64,000 nucleotides of DNA from Eutypella sp. D-1 (Eukaryota; Ascomycota; Sordariomycetes; Xylariales; Diatrypaceae), in NCBI GenBank assembly GCA_023313575.1, contig JAJTTP010000004.1, positions 1,116,001 to 1,180,000 on the forward strand, written 5' to 3'. The notes beneath the pieces were generated by a model. The model had not been told where the DNA came from. It ran no database searches and saw nothing but the letters and a program-made list of their open reading frames with translations. The position numbers and the translations under genes were made by a program. Within the stretch, counting starts at the first letter, position 1; the number at the start of each line of letters is the position of its first letter. Of this stretch, positions 25,244 to 36,702 are shown in pieces.

Positions 25244-28200
25244 TACGCGGACCCGGATAGCGGCAGCGGGTCTGGTTTAGGATGTGATCGGGTTGCAAAT
25301 TTCGCTACTTTGTAAATGGAACTTTGATACCTAGTTCTAGTTAAGTATTGTACAAGGGGGAAATACATTTGTGTATGCATTTTAAACCCAATACTTTGGA
25401 CCGCCTATCGCTCTCACACTATCGCCCACCGGTGACCGTGTTTGTCCTTACTACTCTCGTAGGTTGCCGAGACTGCAGCTACGACAGGAGCCTACAAACG
25501 GAACGGTGGCATGGAATGTCTCTCATTGCAGTGCGGCAGTGCCACGTAGACAAGTAGACACTGCATTTACTGACTAGTTTCTCGAACTAGGGTGTCTTCA
25601 TCACGACTGCCACCGTCTGGGTCGGTTTAGACTGAGGTCTCGGATAATGGCATGCTTTGGGTACACGCCAGAAACTTATCCATTTGCCATCTTCGTATGG
25701 AGTTGGAGCAACCGACGAAGGCCCGTATCCCGCGATGAGGACCCCATTATATCTGCCATCCCGTGTAATCATTTCTTGATTCGTCGCGCGAAAATCGGTA
25801 GCTTCAGTATCTGGAATGGCGGCATGTTGTTTATTGGATGAACTTCACCCAACGGCCTGATAGCGGGATGCAGTCTTCACCGTTCACCGTTTGCTGGAGA
25901 CGGCAGCGATTGGAGATGGTTGGCTTAGATTATATGCAAGGCCACTGTCGCCTATGCAACGCTGTGGATATCCTGGATGCAAGACGCGCACTACATATAC
26001 ATGGCATGAAGCGGTCATCATCATGCATGGGCCATGAGCATGTGGGACTTCGCAATGTGCTGCTGCACATCATTCTTCAGCATGGGCACACGGAAAACGT
26101 TATCTGAGAACGAAATAATCAAGCTCAACGATCGGAGTCCGCGCGCCTTGCAATCCCAGTCGTCGGCCACGAGAGAGATATATATGTACCAGTCAATCGG
26201 ATAGCTGCAGTATCGTCAGTGTGACCGGCGATGCTAATCTAGAGATTTGGTCCTTCGTCGAGCATCTTGCCTATGAAATGAATGGTGACACCGCCGCGAA
26301 CCTTAATGCACAGTATGGCTATCTCATTTGGTAGGTAGAATACAGACAGGTATGTTGTTTAGTCTCGAGCAAGGCTACCATGATGGCCCGTGAGGAGGCT
26401 ACGCCAAGAAACGCCCGTGGATAACGAGTTCCATAGCGCAATTTGCTAGTGGGCTCGATCTACCCATCGCTCAGGAAACGGAATGACGGTGTGTGTTCGG
26501 TAAGACGTAATTGCACATCTGGTTCCCAGGAAAGGGTATCGCGAAATATGGAAAATGTTTTTCTTCTTGTTTGTTAATCCAAACGCGTGGGAGAAATATG
26601 GACGCAAGCTGGGTGTAGGCTGTAGGCTGTAGGCCATCAGAATAAAGACGTTTAAATGCGAACAGCGCTAACGCGATGCGAGATCAAGACGCGAATCTGC
26701 TGCAACCACTTTAAACCCTCCTGCGCGAATGGCAGTTTGCTGCGCGTCGGGTCGCGTATGGTGATTGGTTGCTTCACCTCGGGATACCCCTACTCGGGAT
26801 GCGCCGTCCAATCATAAAGCTTACATCGAGACTTGCGACGTGATGGACCTAGCCAAATTAGGTAATTGGCAGGTCCCGGTAACACCGTTAGGGATACCTA
26901 CGTATCCAGCCCCCCCTCCCCCTGACAGCCGGACAGCCCAGGGGTCCCGGTTAAGAAGATCCGGAACCTAAGTACAAGGTACGAAAGCCCCCCCTATTCT
27001 ACTCGTAGTGTACACCCACACCGTGTGAGAAAATCTGAGTACAAGAATCAAGAAATCAAGAAGGATTCGTCAATTGTCTTATTTGATGTTACCCCTGCAG
27101 ATAAATAAGCAATAACCAATTATTTCGACTGTTCGAGTGGCGTTTGTTTGAGGTTTCCAATGAGTACCTGTAATTCTAGGTAAGTATTGCTGTAGAGACA
27201 AGTATCCTGCCTAGTACTTACGTAGCATGAATTTTATCAACAGCCTATCGACGTAATTCCAATGCAAAGAGGGTAATTGCGCAGCAGTCCGCCTGTCAAT
27301 CCTGTCTGCGCCTAACTTGACACTTATGCAAGGTGCCTGAGCCCCTCATTTACCCAGGTTCCCGATGAGAAGGAACAGGCGGTGCAAACGTGCAAACCCG
27401 GTGTGGTACTTATCATGCAACTGCCATGCAACGACATTGCAGGTACCGTACTAGATCTAGACCTAAGCCCAAAGACCGCTAGTCCCACTTGCTAGCGGCA
27501 TCGCGGGTCCACATACAAGTCGCGGGTTATCGTGTCTGGTTCGACTGGGAGATGAAGCAGGGCAAGAGCAGCAGGGCCAGAGCAGCAGGGCTGGGGTTTG
27601 GGCTGGGCCAGCTGGATTGGCGGGACGGAATCTTAAATCTTGGGATGGAAACTCTTGATACTTACTTCCCCAGGCCATCGACCTTACCTTACCCGGATTT
27701 CCTTTCGATACAATCTCGATCCAAGTCAATACGACCTCAAGGAGTGTCAACACGTCAAAATCCCACGCTCTTTTTGAAAGTCCCTTGAACGAACTAAATA
27801 TCTTGACATTGTCCGACAGCCTAAGAGATCTTACCTCGTCGTCGAGTACCATTTTTTGGACTACTAATATCAAATATCAATAATATCTGTTATACCACCT
27901 GTCTTGCTCAACATATTTTTTTTTCTCGTTTGGCTACTTTAGACCAGTGCCGAAGTCAAGCTGCATCTTTCATTCGCTACATTATTCGTCTACGCTCGGT
28001 ACTTGATTATTTGGGACCTTTTCTGTTTCTCTGTCACATCTGATCGGCCAATGAAGACTGGATAGCCCTGAGACAAACAAAAAGGACATCCAACCATTCC
28101 GCCGCCAACACAACTAACACATCAAGCCGCCCTAACTACAGCTCAGCCATCGCGCATTCCATCCCATCCTGTCTATTAACCGGCCAACCGGCGAATTCAA

Positions 28201-28738
28201 GGTCCGGTCCTAGATGCAGTTTCCCGCTTTTTCATATTCGGCAGCTTTCGTCAGTTCTCATATCGATGCGCGCAGAGAATAATAGCTGGCTGTGACTGAT
28301 ACTTGAATACCGTTCGAGGAAACTTCAACAGTCTCAGTCTTAGTTACCTTCTAGGGAGAAGGCGCGCGTTGCTAAGCAGTCAGGATTTGAGTGCACCTCG
28401 TTTATTAGTTACCTCCCCAATCACGCCTTAAGGACTAGGCTCACCTGACGGGGGTATGGGATAGCTACTAAATATCTAGCATCTACCCTGAAGACGTGTA
28501 CCACGACGAGCTCATTCAACTTTACCGGAACCCTCCCCGAATAAATCTAGTGCTGTTGCACAACAACTAAAGGCTTGTGTCATTGGCTGCCGCCCATCCC
28601 TGCCAATATCGATTCTTCTCACATACACTACCAGCCACGTTTCAACACGCCCCGCTGAGTGATTGGACTACGACGGATCCGCGAGTGAACTGAGCGGGGG
28701 AGTTGTGAGACGGGAAGCTCGGGCTGAGTGCATATATC
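25244..28738. other. Long intergenic region
   Basis: About 3.5 kb with no convincing coding frame. The segment from about 27,900 to 28,738 is CT-rich and may be a long 5' UTR and promoter of the Cnn_1N gene. Confidence 0.5.
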
Positions 28739-31700
28739 ATGGATGGTTCAGGACGTGATATGGAGCCGCGAGAGCGCCTCCGTCAGACCCAATACTCTCG
28801 TGCTCCTTCTCGTGCAAGTACAGTCAATAGTTCCCACACTCACATGACATCCAAGACTTCAAGTAGCTCTTCATCACTGTCACCACGGGCGGCACCTGCT
28901 ATTAAACGCTCGGCACACGGGCACCAACATACCAATAGTGGCAGGATTCTGGATTATTCCAGGCATTCGCCCTCACCCCGTCCGTTCAAAGAAAGTAGTG
29001 GCGAGTCGCGTGTGACGAGTCCGCAGGTTTCAAGTTTTCTACAAGAAAGAATAGAGCGCCAGAGAAGAGCTGAAAGTGAAAGGTCCATTAGGAAAATGAG
29101 TACTGGCGGCGACCTGAGCAACTCTACCGGCGACGTTCGGGATAGAGATGTCCTCGGCTCGCCCCTAAGATGCTCGACCTCCATGGGACGACGGTCAGCG
29201 GCGGAGACGGAAGACGAGGACGAGCATAAAAAAGGCATGGGCCTCAAGGAGATGGAAAAGGTAAGGATGCTCTGGCCATATTTCATATCGACATTGATGA
29301 CTAACTTTTTGTGGTCCCAGACTGTCTCCACCCTTCACAAGCAGAACTTTGATCTGAAATTGGAGCTCTACCACAGACGTGAGCGGCAGGATGAGCTTGA
29401 AGAAAAGCTAGAGACAGTGCAAGCAGAAAACAACGAGTTGAAGGAGATGCGACAAGTCATAGATACGGAACTAGAGAAGAGGGACAAGGCGATTGCGGAG
29501 GCCGTGGCGATGATCGTGCGCCTGGAAGAACAGGTTAGCGATCTAGTTCGAGAGAAGGAAATCGTCCGATTTGTCGAGACCGATACTTCTTACTGCCACC
29601 CCCGTCCCCAACAGGTCGATGGTGCCGAGAACTCCGGCGTCCCCTTGACACCGAAGATGAAGAGCCTCGAGCTATTCGGGGTAGTCGGTGGCGGCAAGAC
29701 TCTGGAGCGAGTACCGAGCTTCCTTTCCGAGCGCAGCGAGCAAACTGAAAACCTACGAAATGTTGTCCTGAGTGGGCGAACTAACCACGGACGAATGCGC
29801 CGGGTATCGGAAGCGAGCGCAGAGCCTAATGACCTTAATCGTGTCGGTAGTCCGAGCCTCAGCATGCTCAGCGAGAGCTCGTTTGTCAGCGTCTACGGCT
29901 CCAAGGATGGCAATGCCGAAAGCTCACCGGACTTGGACGATGCTGATGCGACCGCGATCGATAATACGCCTATGCCCGAATCCCCCACACCAGTGAACGA
30001 GAGTAACGTGGAGAGATGGAGGAGCCAGAGAAGCTCACCTGCGAGTTGGATGCAAAAGACCATCCCAAAAGGGGGCGCTAGCCTCACTGGCCAGTTGCAA
30101 CCTGTGAGCAAAGTTATCGACGTCACATCGCCTTTGCAAAAGATCGAAATGCTCGAGAAGCAATTTCCCAACGTTATGGATGTTTCTCGATCATCCACGC
30201 CCAGTTATAACCGGAACACGCCTACTGCATCGCCCCGAACAGCGAGACCGAAACAGGGTCCCCCGAGACAAGAGAAACGGAGCAGTGTCCACAAAATCGT
30301 CACTGGTGGACCCACTAACAGGGAGCTCGCCAATTCTCATATACTACCTCCCACGCCCGATACCGTTGCTTCGTCTACCTTGCGCAAGCATCAGGAGTTC
30401 TCCAGTTCACAAGATAGCCTCGGCGGACGCCCGGGGCTTCAGCAGCAGAGCGGGTTCCCACCTGTCTCAGAGGTATCTGACTCATCTAGCTTTAACAACA
30501 AGTACAGGCCTTCTCAGTTGCAGGAGCCAGGCATGCAGCGGGCGTCAACGTCAGCTTTCACGGGGCGCCAAGGTCTCTCTATGCCGCCCATCGCCACGGA
30601 GTGGCTAACGAGGCCCAATGGCCACACATCTATGAATCTTCCTCCTCGCCCTCGCTCTGCCGGTGAGACTACGCTTTCACGTGCACGAGCTAATAGCTGG
30701 ATCTCGGATTCGGACTCGGACAGTGGTGGCGGAGCTGACGCGCGCTCAGAAGAGAGCGCATTCGATTATTGGATGCGTGAGAGTATTAGGCCAGACACGA
30801 AGCACGGACATGCGCGTAGACCCGACCCGAGAAAGGACGACCCCGTACGGTCGCCTGACCTATTTTCTTTCCCGGCTGACTCGGGAGGCTGGGGCACAGA
30901 CGCCATCTTCGGTGCAATGAATGGGAATGATTTCTTAGGTGCACCGATCCCCAGCCTCAAGCGTGAGCGTATCGATGACATGACCACGGCGTTGGGGGCG
31001 TCGCAGACGACGCAGCTTGAGCCCCAGCAAATGGGCTACGCACCCCCGACGCCCAATAGGAAGTCAAGTCTCCACGCGCACACTGGCAGCCACAGCGTGT
31101 CGGCTTCTCCGGTCAACGGTGGCGGGCGATCCGGGAGAGGTCCACCGGCCCTGAACTCAGCCCTCAATAGGATAACGAGGTCGACGAAGTCCAGGAGCAA
31201 CAGCATCGATTCTGTAGGCCAATCTCTTCAACAATACCAACAACACCCACCAGAGGCGCCTTCTCCGGCGTCTAGCAAACGTAGCCCTTACCCACCCATT
31301 TCTGGACTGGGCATGCGCCGTAGCCTTGGCCTTAATAGCCTGTTTCGGCGGTCCGGAACGGAGGCGCCCTCGTCAGAGGCGGCTTTCCCGCCCCCTCCGC
31401 AGCCCGCTGAAGGTGCCGCGGCTCAGTCCCCCCCGCACGTCCAAATGCAGTTCGCGGCGGCGCGTGCGAGCGGCCGAAGCAGCGTGCCCCCTCCACCGAG
31501 GATGCCGTGGGCCATGCGGCCTTCGGCAGCGGCCCTGATTGATGACGAGCTCGATCGCGCGACGCCACCGCCAATTGCACGTAGCCGCGGCCAGTCCCTG
31601 TCGCGAGGTGCAAGCACAAATGATGAGTCCATGAACGACTACTCGTTCACCCCGCAGCAACTGCAGCAACAGCTCCAGGAGGAGATGACGATTGCCGAGG

Positions 31701-31876
31701 AGTTCGGCATGGCGAATCGTCGCGGTGCCAGTACCCCGGCTAAGGACGCCCCGCCCTCGTCTCCCGCTCATGCCCCCCCCGCCTCACCCTCCCCGGCTTC
31801 TCCTGCCGGCAGTAGGCGTAGCAGGTGGCTCAACCTCGGCCGGATGAGCAGCAGCCTTAAGAACCGATCTGCTTGA
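28739..31876 (+). CDS. Centrosomin N-terminal motif 1 (Cnn_1N)-like coiled-coil protein
   Basis: The frame is open over 1045 codons, but an in-frame 60-bp intron is visible at 29261-29320 (donor GTAAGG, branch GACTAAC, acceptor CCAG). Removing it gives 1025 aa and joins EMEK directly to TVSTLHKQNFDLKLELYHRRE at about residue 175, the Cnn_1N pattern. A coiled coil follows to about residue 275. The rest is Ser/Pro-rich and predicted disordered. Cnn_1N proteins (centrosomin, Mto1/Pcp1, Aspergillus ApsB) recruit gamma-tubulin complexes to microtubule-organising centres such as spindle pole bodies and septa. The short coiled coil and long disordered tail differ from the coiled-coil-rich ApsB, so orthology is not claimed. 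The start is the first ATG after in-frame stops. Confidence 0.85.
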   Translation: MDGSGRDMEPRERLRQTQYSRAPSRASTVNSSHTHMTSKTSSSSSSLSPRAAPAIKRSAHGHQHTNSGRILDYSRHSPSPRPFKESSGESRVTSPQVSSFLQERIERQRRAESERSIRKMSTGGDLSNSTGDVRDRDVLGSPLRCSTSMGRRSAAETEDEDEHKKGMGLKEMEKVRMLWPYFISTLMTNFLWSQTVSTLHKQNFDLKLELYHRRERQDELEEKLETVQAENNELKEMRQVIDTELEKRDKAIAEAVAMIVRLEEQVSDLVREKEIVRFVETDTSYCHPRPQQVDGAENSGVPLTPKMKSLELFGVVGGGKTLERVPSFLSERSEQTENLRNVVLSGRTNHGRMRRVSEASAEPNDLNRVGSPSLSMLSESSFVSVYGSKDGNAESSPDLDDADATAIDNTPMPESPTPVNESNVERWRSQRSSPASWMQKTIPKGGASLTGQLQPVSKVIDVTSPLQKIEMLEKQFPNVMDVSRSSTPSYNRNTPTASPRTARPKQGPPRQEKRSSVHKIVTGGPTNRELANSHILPPTPDTVASSTLRKHQEFSSSQDSLGGRPGLQQQSGFPPVSEVSDSSSFNNKYRPSQLQEPGMQRASTSAFTGRQGLSMPPIATEWLTRPNGHTSMNLPPRPRSAGETTLSRARANSWISDSDSDSGGGADARSEESAFDYWMRESIRPDTKHGHARRPDPRKDDPVRSPDLFSFPADSGGWGTDAIFGAMNGNDFLGAPIPSLKRERIDDMTTALGASQTTQLEPQQMGYAPPTPNRKSSLHAHTGSHSVSASPVNGGGRSGRGPPALNSALNRITRSTKSRSNSIDSVGQSLQQYQQHPPEAPSPASSKRSPYPPISGLGMRRSLGLNSLFRRSGTEAPSSEAAFPPPPQPAEGAAAQSPPHVQMQFAAARASGRSSVPPPPRMPWAMRPSAAALIDDELDRATPPPIARSRGQSLSRGASTNDESMNDYSFTPQQLQQQLQEEMTIAEEFGMANRRGASTPAKDAPPSSPAHAPPASPSPASPAGSRRSRWLNLGRMSSSLKNRSA
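29261..29320 (+). other. In-frame 60-bp intron inside the Cnn_1N gene
   Basis: Length divisible by three and lack of stop codons make it invisible to simple frame scanning. The consensus donor, a GACTAAC branch 16 nt from the acceptor and restoration of the conserved motif support it. Confidence 0.85.
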
Positions 31877-33119
31877 TTTGAATTCATAGGGAGTTAGGTC
31901 GCGTCGCGTTGGGCGATGTGTTTAAAAATCGGTTGGTAAAACTGGGTAATGGCCCCGGGGTATGCAGGTGTAATGACCGCTTTGAATGTCTGAAGTCGGC
32001 CTGCCTCTTCGGTCCTTTTCTAAGCGCCCATTTCGAAAAGTTTCCACCCCTAGCTCTAGATTTTGCGTTCTTTTCCTGCGTTACATTTTGTTTATGAGCG
32101 AGCGATTTGCGTTTGTATTCTAGAATACCCAAAAAATACGGAGACGGGATGGCGGCGATAGCGGGGTGAAAGCTACGTTGCCAGCGGGGTTTAGCTCGGC
32201 TTCGCTCTGCTCTGCAGGGCTACTTTCTGGTTTTTATAGGCTTGGTTTGCCTATGTACTTCGAGACCATCGTATGAGGTCCGTGAGCTTGTGCATTCGGC
32301 TCGGGTCGTCACCCTTTTTACTCTTTAGCATACTAGAGCGAGTAGACATCTAAGGATACCTAAGTAGCTTACGAGATGACATGACATGATTACCGCGTCA
32401 TAATTTAGAATCTAGAAATGCCCGGGTTGTGTGTGCGACTTGACTCTAATTGATACAACTTATAAAAAACTTAGCTTTCGTTTGGACTCCTTGGTGAACG
32501 AACGAAATGTGAGGTTGTCACGTTGTTGGCACAGTACTTGATGATTATTTCATGTGGCCAAGTACCAAGGTGTAGATATCAAAGCAATCTAAGAATATAA
32601 TGCCTAGAAGCGATTTTACTGAGTCTATAGTCTACGCAGAATGTCTTCAGCAACTTAAAACAATGCTTTCACCTTTCTAGGATGAGGCACCGTTGAAATG
32701 CTACGTGAGAACTTTCCTTTGTGACGCTAACAATCCTCTTTGGTGCAGGGGCTTCGCAAGCGTCCGTCCGTAGGTTCCGTTCCTGCATTTTCCCCAGGGA
32801 TCGGGTACAGCGCCACTACCACTGTGTATGTGCTACTAGAGTAGCGCGAGACGCTAACCCCTGACATCGTTCAGCACTTATTTCCAGAGCTTCTAGAATC
32901 CTGCCCAACTACTAAGTCTACATCGTCATCACTTTTCTGTCGCCTATATATATCTCCATCATTGACCCCTCCCAAGGCTAGCATCGAAAACTTAGGCTGA
33001 TACCCTCGATTTGCTTTGGGAATCGACCAAGTTTCGCATTTTCGGACTTACTGTTTACTTAAAAGAAAAAACAACATCGGTTTCATACAGTACGAACTTG
33101 TAATTGTTGGTGTGCATGC
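31877..33119. other. Intergenic region
   Basis: No coding signal is seen between the Cnn_1N and glycosylase genes. The 3' half before 33120 is probably the glycosylase promoter. Confidence 0.5.
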
Positions 33120-34475
33120 ATGATTCGACATTTCTACCGAAGACAAGGGGCCAGAAAATCGCTTCTACTAAGTGGCAGCCGCGCCTTCAGTGCGATTCGC
33201 GACGTAAAAATGGCGAAGGCGAAGACCAGTATCAGCGCGGGCGCTGGGCCAACCGCCGTTCCGCTCCGCCGCAGCGCGCGGAATGTCAAGAGGGAGAGCG
33301 ACGATTTGCCTTCCATTGTAAAGCAAGAAGAACAGGATTCGCCAGTCGTGAAGCGCAGTAGATCGATCAAGCGGGAAGCATCGGTTGTTGCCTCTCCGCC
33401 GCCGAGTCGCCGACGGAAGCGCGTCAAGGTGGAAGATGATGCACACGAGTATGGGAATGGGAATGCGCTGTCCCCACCACGAATCTCACTAGGAAGAAAG
33501 TCGAGATCTACATCAACACCGAAAACGAAAACGAAAATGGAGATGTCTGCATCGCCACCTCCCAGCACTAAGGCGAAAAGCCCAGGAAAATCCAACGCCG
33601 CTAAGGAAGACATTCTACAGGCCAAGAAGCTGAAGTCATACTCGCAGTTCGCGACTGCATCGCCGTACCCGGACTTCTTACGCCCGACGGCTGCGGAGTG
33701 CAAGCTAGCGCGCCGGATCCTGGAGCGACAGCACGGAGAGCGTGAGCGGCCGACGACGGGGCCGTCCAACCTCGCGCCGACGGACGCGGCGGGGTGCGGG
33801 GCTTCGCCGTCGGTGCTGGACGCGCTGGTACGGACGATTCTGAGCCAGAACACAAGCAGCGCGAACAGCACACGAGCGAAGCGGAGCATGGACGCCGAGT
33901 ACGGAGGCAGTGACCAATGGGAGGCGATCGCGGCGGGCGGTCAGGAGCGGTTGCAGCGGGCCATCGAGGGTGGCGGGCTCGCCGCCGTCAAGAGCCGCGT
34001 CATCCTCTCCATCCTGGAGCAGGCGCACGCGCGCCACGGTGCCTACTCCCTCGATCACTTGTTCGCCGCCGGCGACGACGACGCCATGCGCGAGCTCATC
34101 TCCTTCCGCGGCGTCGGCCCCAAGACCGCCAGCTGCGTGCTCCTCTTCTGCCTCGGCCGCCAGAGCTTCGCCGTCGACACCCATGTGCACCGCATCACCG
34201 GCCTCCTCGGCTGGCGGCCTCCGGCGGCCTCCAGGGACGACACTTACGCCCACCTCAACACCCGCATCCCCGACGAGGACAAGTATGCCCTTCATGTTCT
34301 ACTCGTCACCCATGGCAGGGTATGCGAGGAGTGCAGGGCTGGAGGTAAGAGTGCAGGGAAATGCGACTTAAGGAAGGCGTTCAAGGGCGGAGTGTTTACC
34401 GGCGACGCCGACGAGGACCTGGGCATAAAGGATGCCAGGGGTATCAGGCGCGAGGATTCTAGTGTTGAGGGATAA
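33120..34475 (+). CDS. HhH-GPD superfamily DNA glycosylase (endonuclease III-like)
   Basis: A single exon encodes 451 aa. Residues 1-135 are basic and disordered. The catalytic domain (about 215-440) begins with VLDALVRTILSQNTSS and contains the helix-hairpin-helix FRGVGPKTASCV. Lys335 fits the Schiff-base lysine of bifunctional glycosylase/AP lyases. Asp353 (AVDTHVHRITGLLGW) is the invariant aspartate, 18 residues on, the same spacing as in E. coli Nth. Such enzymes excise damaged or mismatched bases in base-excision repair. Only three C-terminal cysteines are visible (VCEECRAGGKSAGKC), so the usual four-cysteine iron-sulfur loop looks incomplete. The first 30 residues are Arg/Ser/Leu-rich with no acids until the end, like a mitochondrial presequence. 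A second Met at 33210 would give a nuclear form. An out-of-frame ATG lies 4 nt upstream of the start. Confidence 0.88.
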   Translation: MIRHFYRRQGARKSLLLSGSRAFSAIRDVKMAKAKTSISAGAGPTAVPLRRSARNVKRESDDLPSIVKQEEQDSPVVKRSRSIKREASVVASPPPSRRRKRVKVEDDAHEYGNGNALSPPRISLGRKSRSTSTPKTKTKMEMSASPPPSTKAKSPGKSNAAKEDILQAKKLKSYSQFATASPYPDFLRPTAAECKLARRILERQHGERERPTTGPSNLAPTDAAGCGASPSVLDALVRTILSQNTSSANSTRAKRSMDAEYGGSDQWEAIAAGGQERLQRAIEGGGLAAVKSRVILSILEQAHARHGAYSLDHLFAAGDDDAMRELISFRGVGPKTASCVLLFCLGRQSFAVDTHVHRITGLLGWRPPAASRDDTYAHLNTRIPDEDKYALHVLLVTHGRVCEECRAGGKSAGKCDLRKAFKGGVFTGDADEDLGIKDARGIRREDSSVEG

Positions 34476-36702
34476 AACCTAGAAGAAGCTGCCCTTTCGC
34501 ACGCGTGGCTGTGCAGACGGAGGCGTAGCTGGCGCTCATCTGTTGTTATCACTCCATATTTACTTCAGGCGTCTGATTTGTTTGTTGTTACGGATGCACT
34601 ACGGTGATATGCGGCGGATAATTGCAAGGACTAATTCCATGTGCTCTATTTCAGACTGCATTATGCTACCTAAGCGCAGGACGCTCGTTAACTTCCACAT
34701 GTACATGTAGGCGAACACAGCGTATTGGTCTAGACCAACGAAAAGGAATTTCAGGTCTGGCAATCTCGGGGACATTCCAAGCTTTCCTCGTCGTCCCAGG
34801 TCTTGAACTTCGGTGTGTAAAATATAAGCAGCCAAGCTGAGCCAAGACGGTGGTCAAATCAGAAGGACGTTAACCAATTTCACTTTGGAAGCTTCTTATA
34901 CCAATAGGACATATGTACGAGGTCATGAGTTTATTGCATGCGCGTATCGTGTAGTCACTTGTAGTCGGCTACAGGTACACCGACGGGCTGAGATTCCCGG
35001 TTGTGCTGCATCGCATATGACCGTTGACGTTTCCCTGCGGTGGTGGCTTCCCCAGATCCATGCCTGCGTCAATAGTCTTATTCCTTCAGTTTATACATCG
35101 CATTGATACAGAAAAAGGTACGAACTGCTGTTGACGGCTATTGTTGATCTGATGTCTTACAAACGATTAACACATGTCGTCTTTGTCTTGAGTACGAAGC
35201 TTTGTGGGGCGACACGTGCCACGGGATCCTCACGTTTAGTAATGTTGGTGATCTAAACTCCTACCCGAATACCAAAGTTAACATGCTCGCAGAGTACAGC
35301 ATGATAGGGCTTATATCACAGGTAGTGTTTCTCTTCCGAATCGTTATTGATGTGCTACGCCAATGTGAGCGTCAGCACCTTATCTATTCCTAGCTCAACT
35401 GCTGGCGGAAGGACCCCTAATACTGAACCAAATGAATATTGGTATGCGGTCATCCCTCATCGGCATCCTCTCTTCAACTCAGATGGGCCTATGAGTAGAG
35501 GACCAATTTACATACCTGCGGCAACAGAATTAGTAGGTATTCTTCGGGGTTCCCATATCTTCTGTTCTAGAATGCGCCACTGTCTTATCATTTCTGGTCT
35601 TTCCCTTCCTTTCCTTCCACGCTCGTCTCACTTTCTGAGCCCCTGCACATACTCAGCGGCAGCGCCGGTCTGGGTTTGCGGATAACTACCCCGGTTTTGT
35701 CCTCATTTGTTGTCTTGGTTCATCTCAGGCTACGATGCACCCCGGAGGCCTCTATCCGCTCTACTGCCCACCACTCATAACACACGGGAAGCATACGCAG
35801 TCTCGGTAGACAATCGTCGACCTATAGGCCCTCGTAGGACTATCAGCATCCTTCTGTGCACGGGTTGCATCTATGCTGCAGTCATGCTTGAGGTCGGCGA
35901 CCTTGGTGATCATGCAAATTATATGGAGCTGCGTAGAGCACGGATGCAACATTCCCCGTACCCAATTCCAGAGCAATCCAGCCTGGGCAGCTGAGACCTA
36001 TGATTGGTGGCTTACGAGAACCTCATAAATATTAGTGTTGATTTTCCTCAGGTTTGGTGGCGTACTCGTTCCGGCTCGGGTCTCCCGGGTTGCGGGGGTG
36101 CCCGCTCAGCTCTCCACAAACGCCCGGCTGTGCCAAAAACAGTGGGTTGGCGTCCCAATGTGGACATGGGATACTACCATGCAACGACGTATAGTCTAAT
36201 CGAGGAGGGAATTTGTTCCATTTCAGCTCATCAAGCCAACATTTCTCAGCCGCGAGGGAAACATGGGAAACCGCGAGCTTGAAGGGGGTCCCCTAAGTCG
36301 CAGGTCGCGCCATGGCGTGTATATGCCGACCCAGACTCTATGGCTTGCCGGCAGATGTGCACGACGCCTGGCTACAAAAGCCTCATGTCCCGTCACGCTG
36401 GGTCGCGTTGGACAAGAATTTATCGCCACAGACAGTTTACTGAGTCTACTCATTGCCCAAACTGAAGCATCGCCGGCACTGCTGTCTTCCATTCTCGTGC
36501 CTTGGCACAATGTTGGGACTCTTGAGGACCTCTTCAGGTGAGAGAGCCCTCTCCTATATCTCACAGGCTTCTGGGTAACCAGATCTAACCTTCAAACCTA
36601 ACTATAGGTCAACACCACTCGCGCCGAAAGCTACACAAGCGTGGCCCGGAACCTGTAGTCAAAGAGGCAGATGACAGTCCAATCTCACAGCACACGCCTC
36701 AG
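34476..36702. other. Intergenic region upstream of the STAND gene
   Basis: About 2.2 kb with only short, unconnected frames. A possible non-coding or 5' exon boundary of the next gene lies at 36537/36608 (donor GTGAGA, acceptor CTATAG). Confidence 0.5.

Noticed and set aside
34476..36541. Several 70-110-codon frames before the STAND gene
   Set aside because: No motif and inconsistent frames; only the short candidate exon at 36510-36537 is kept as a hypothesis.
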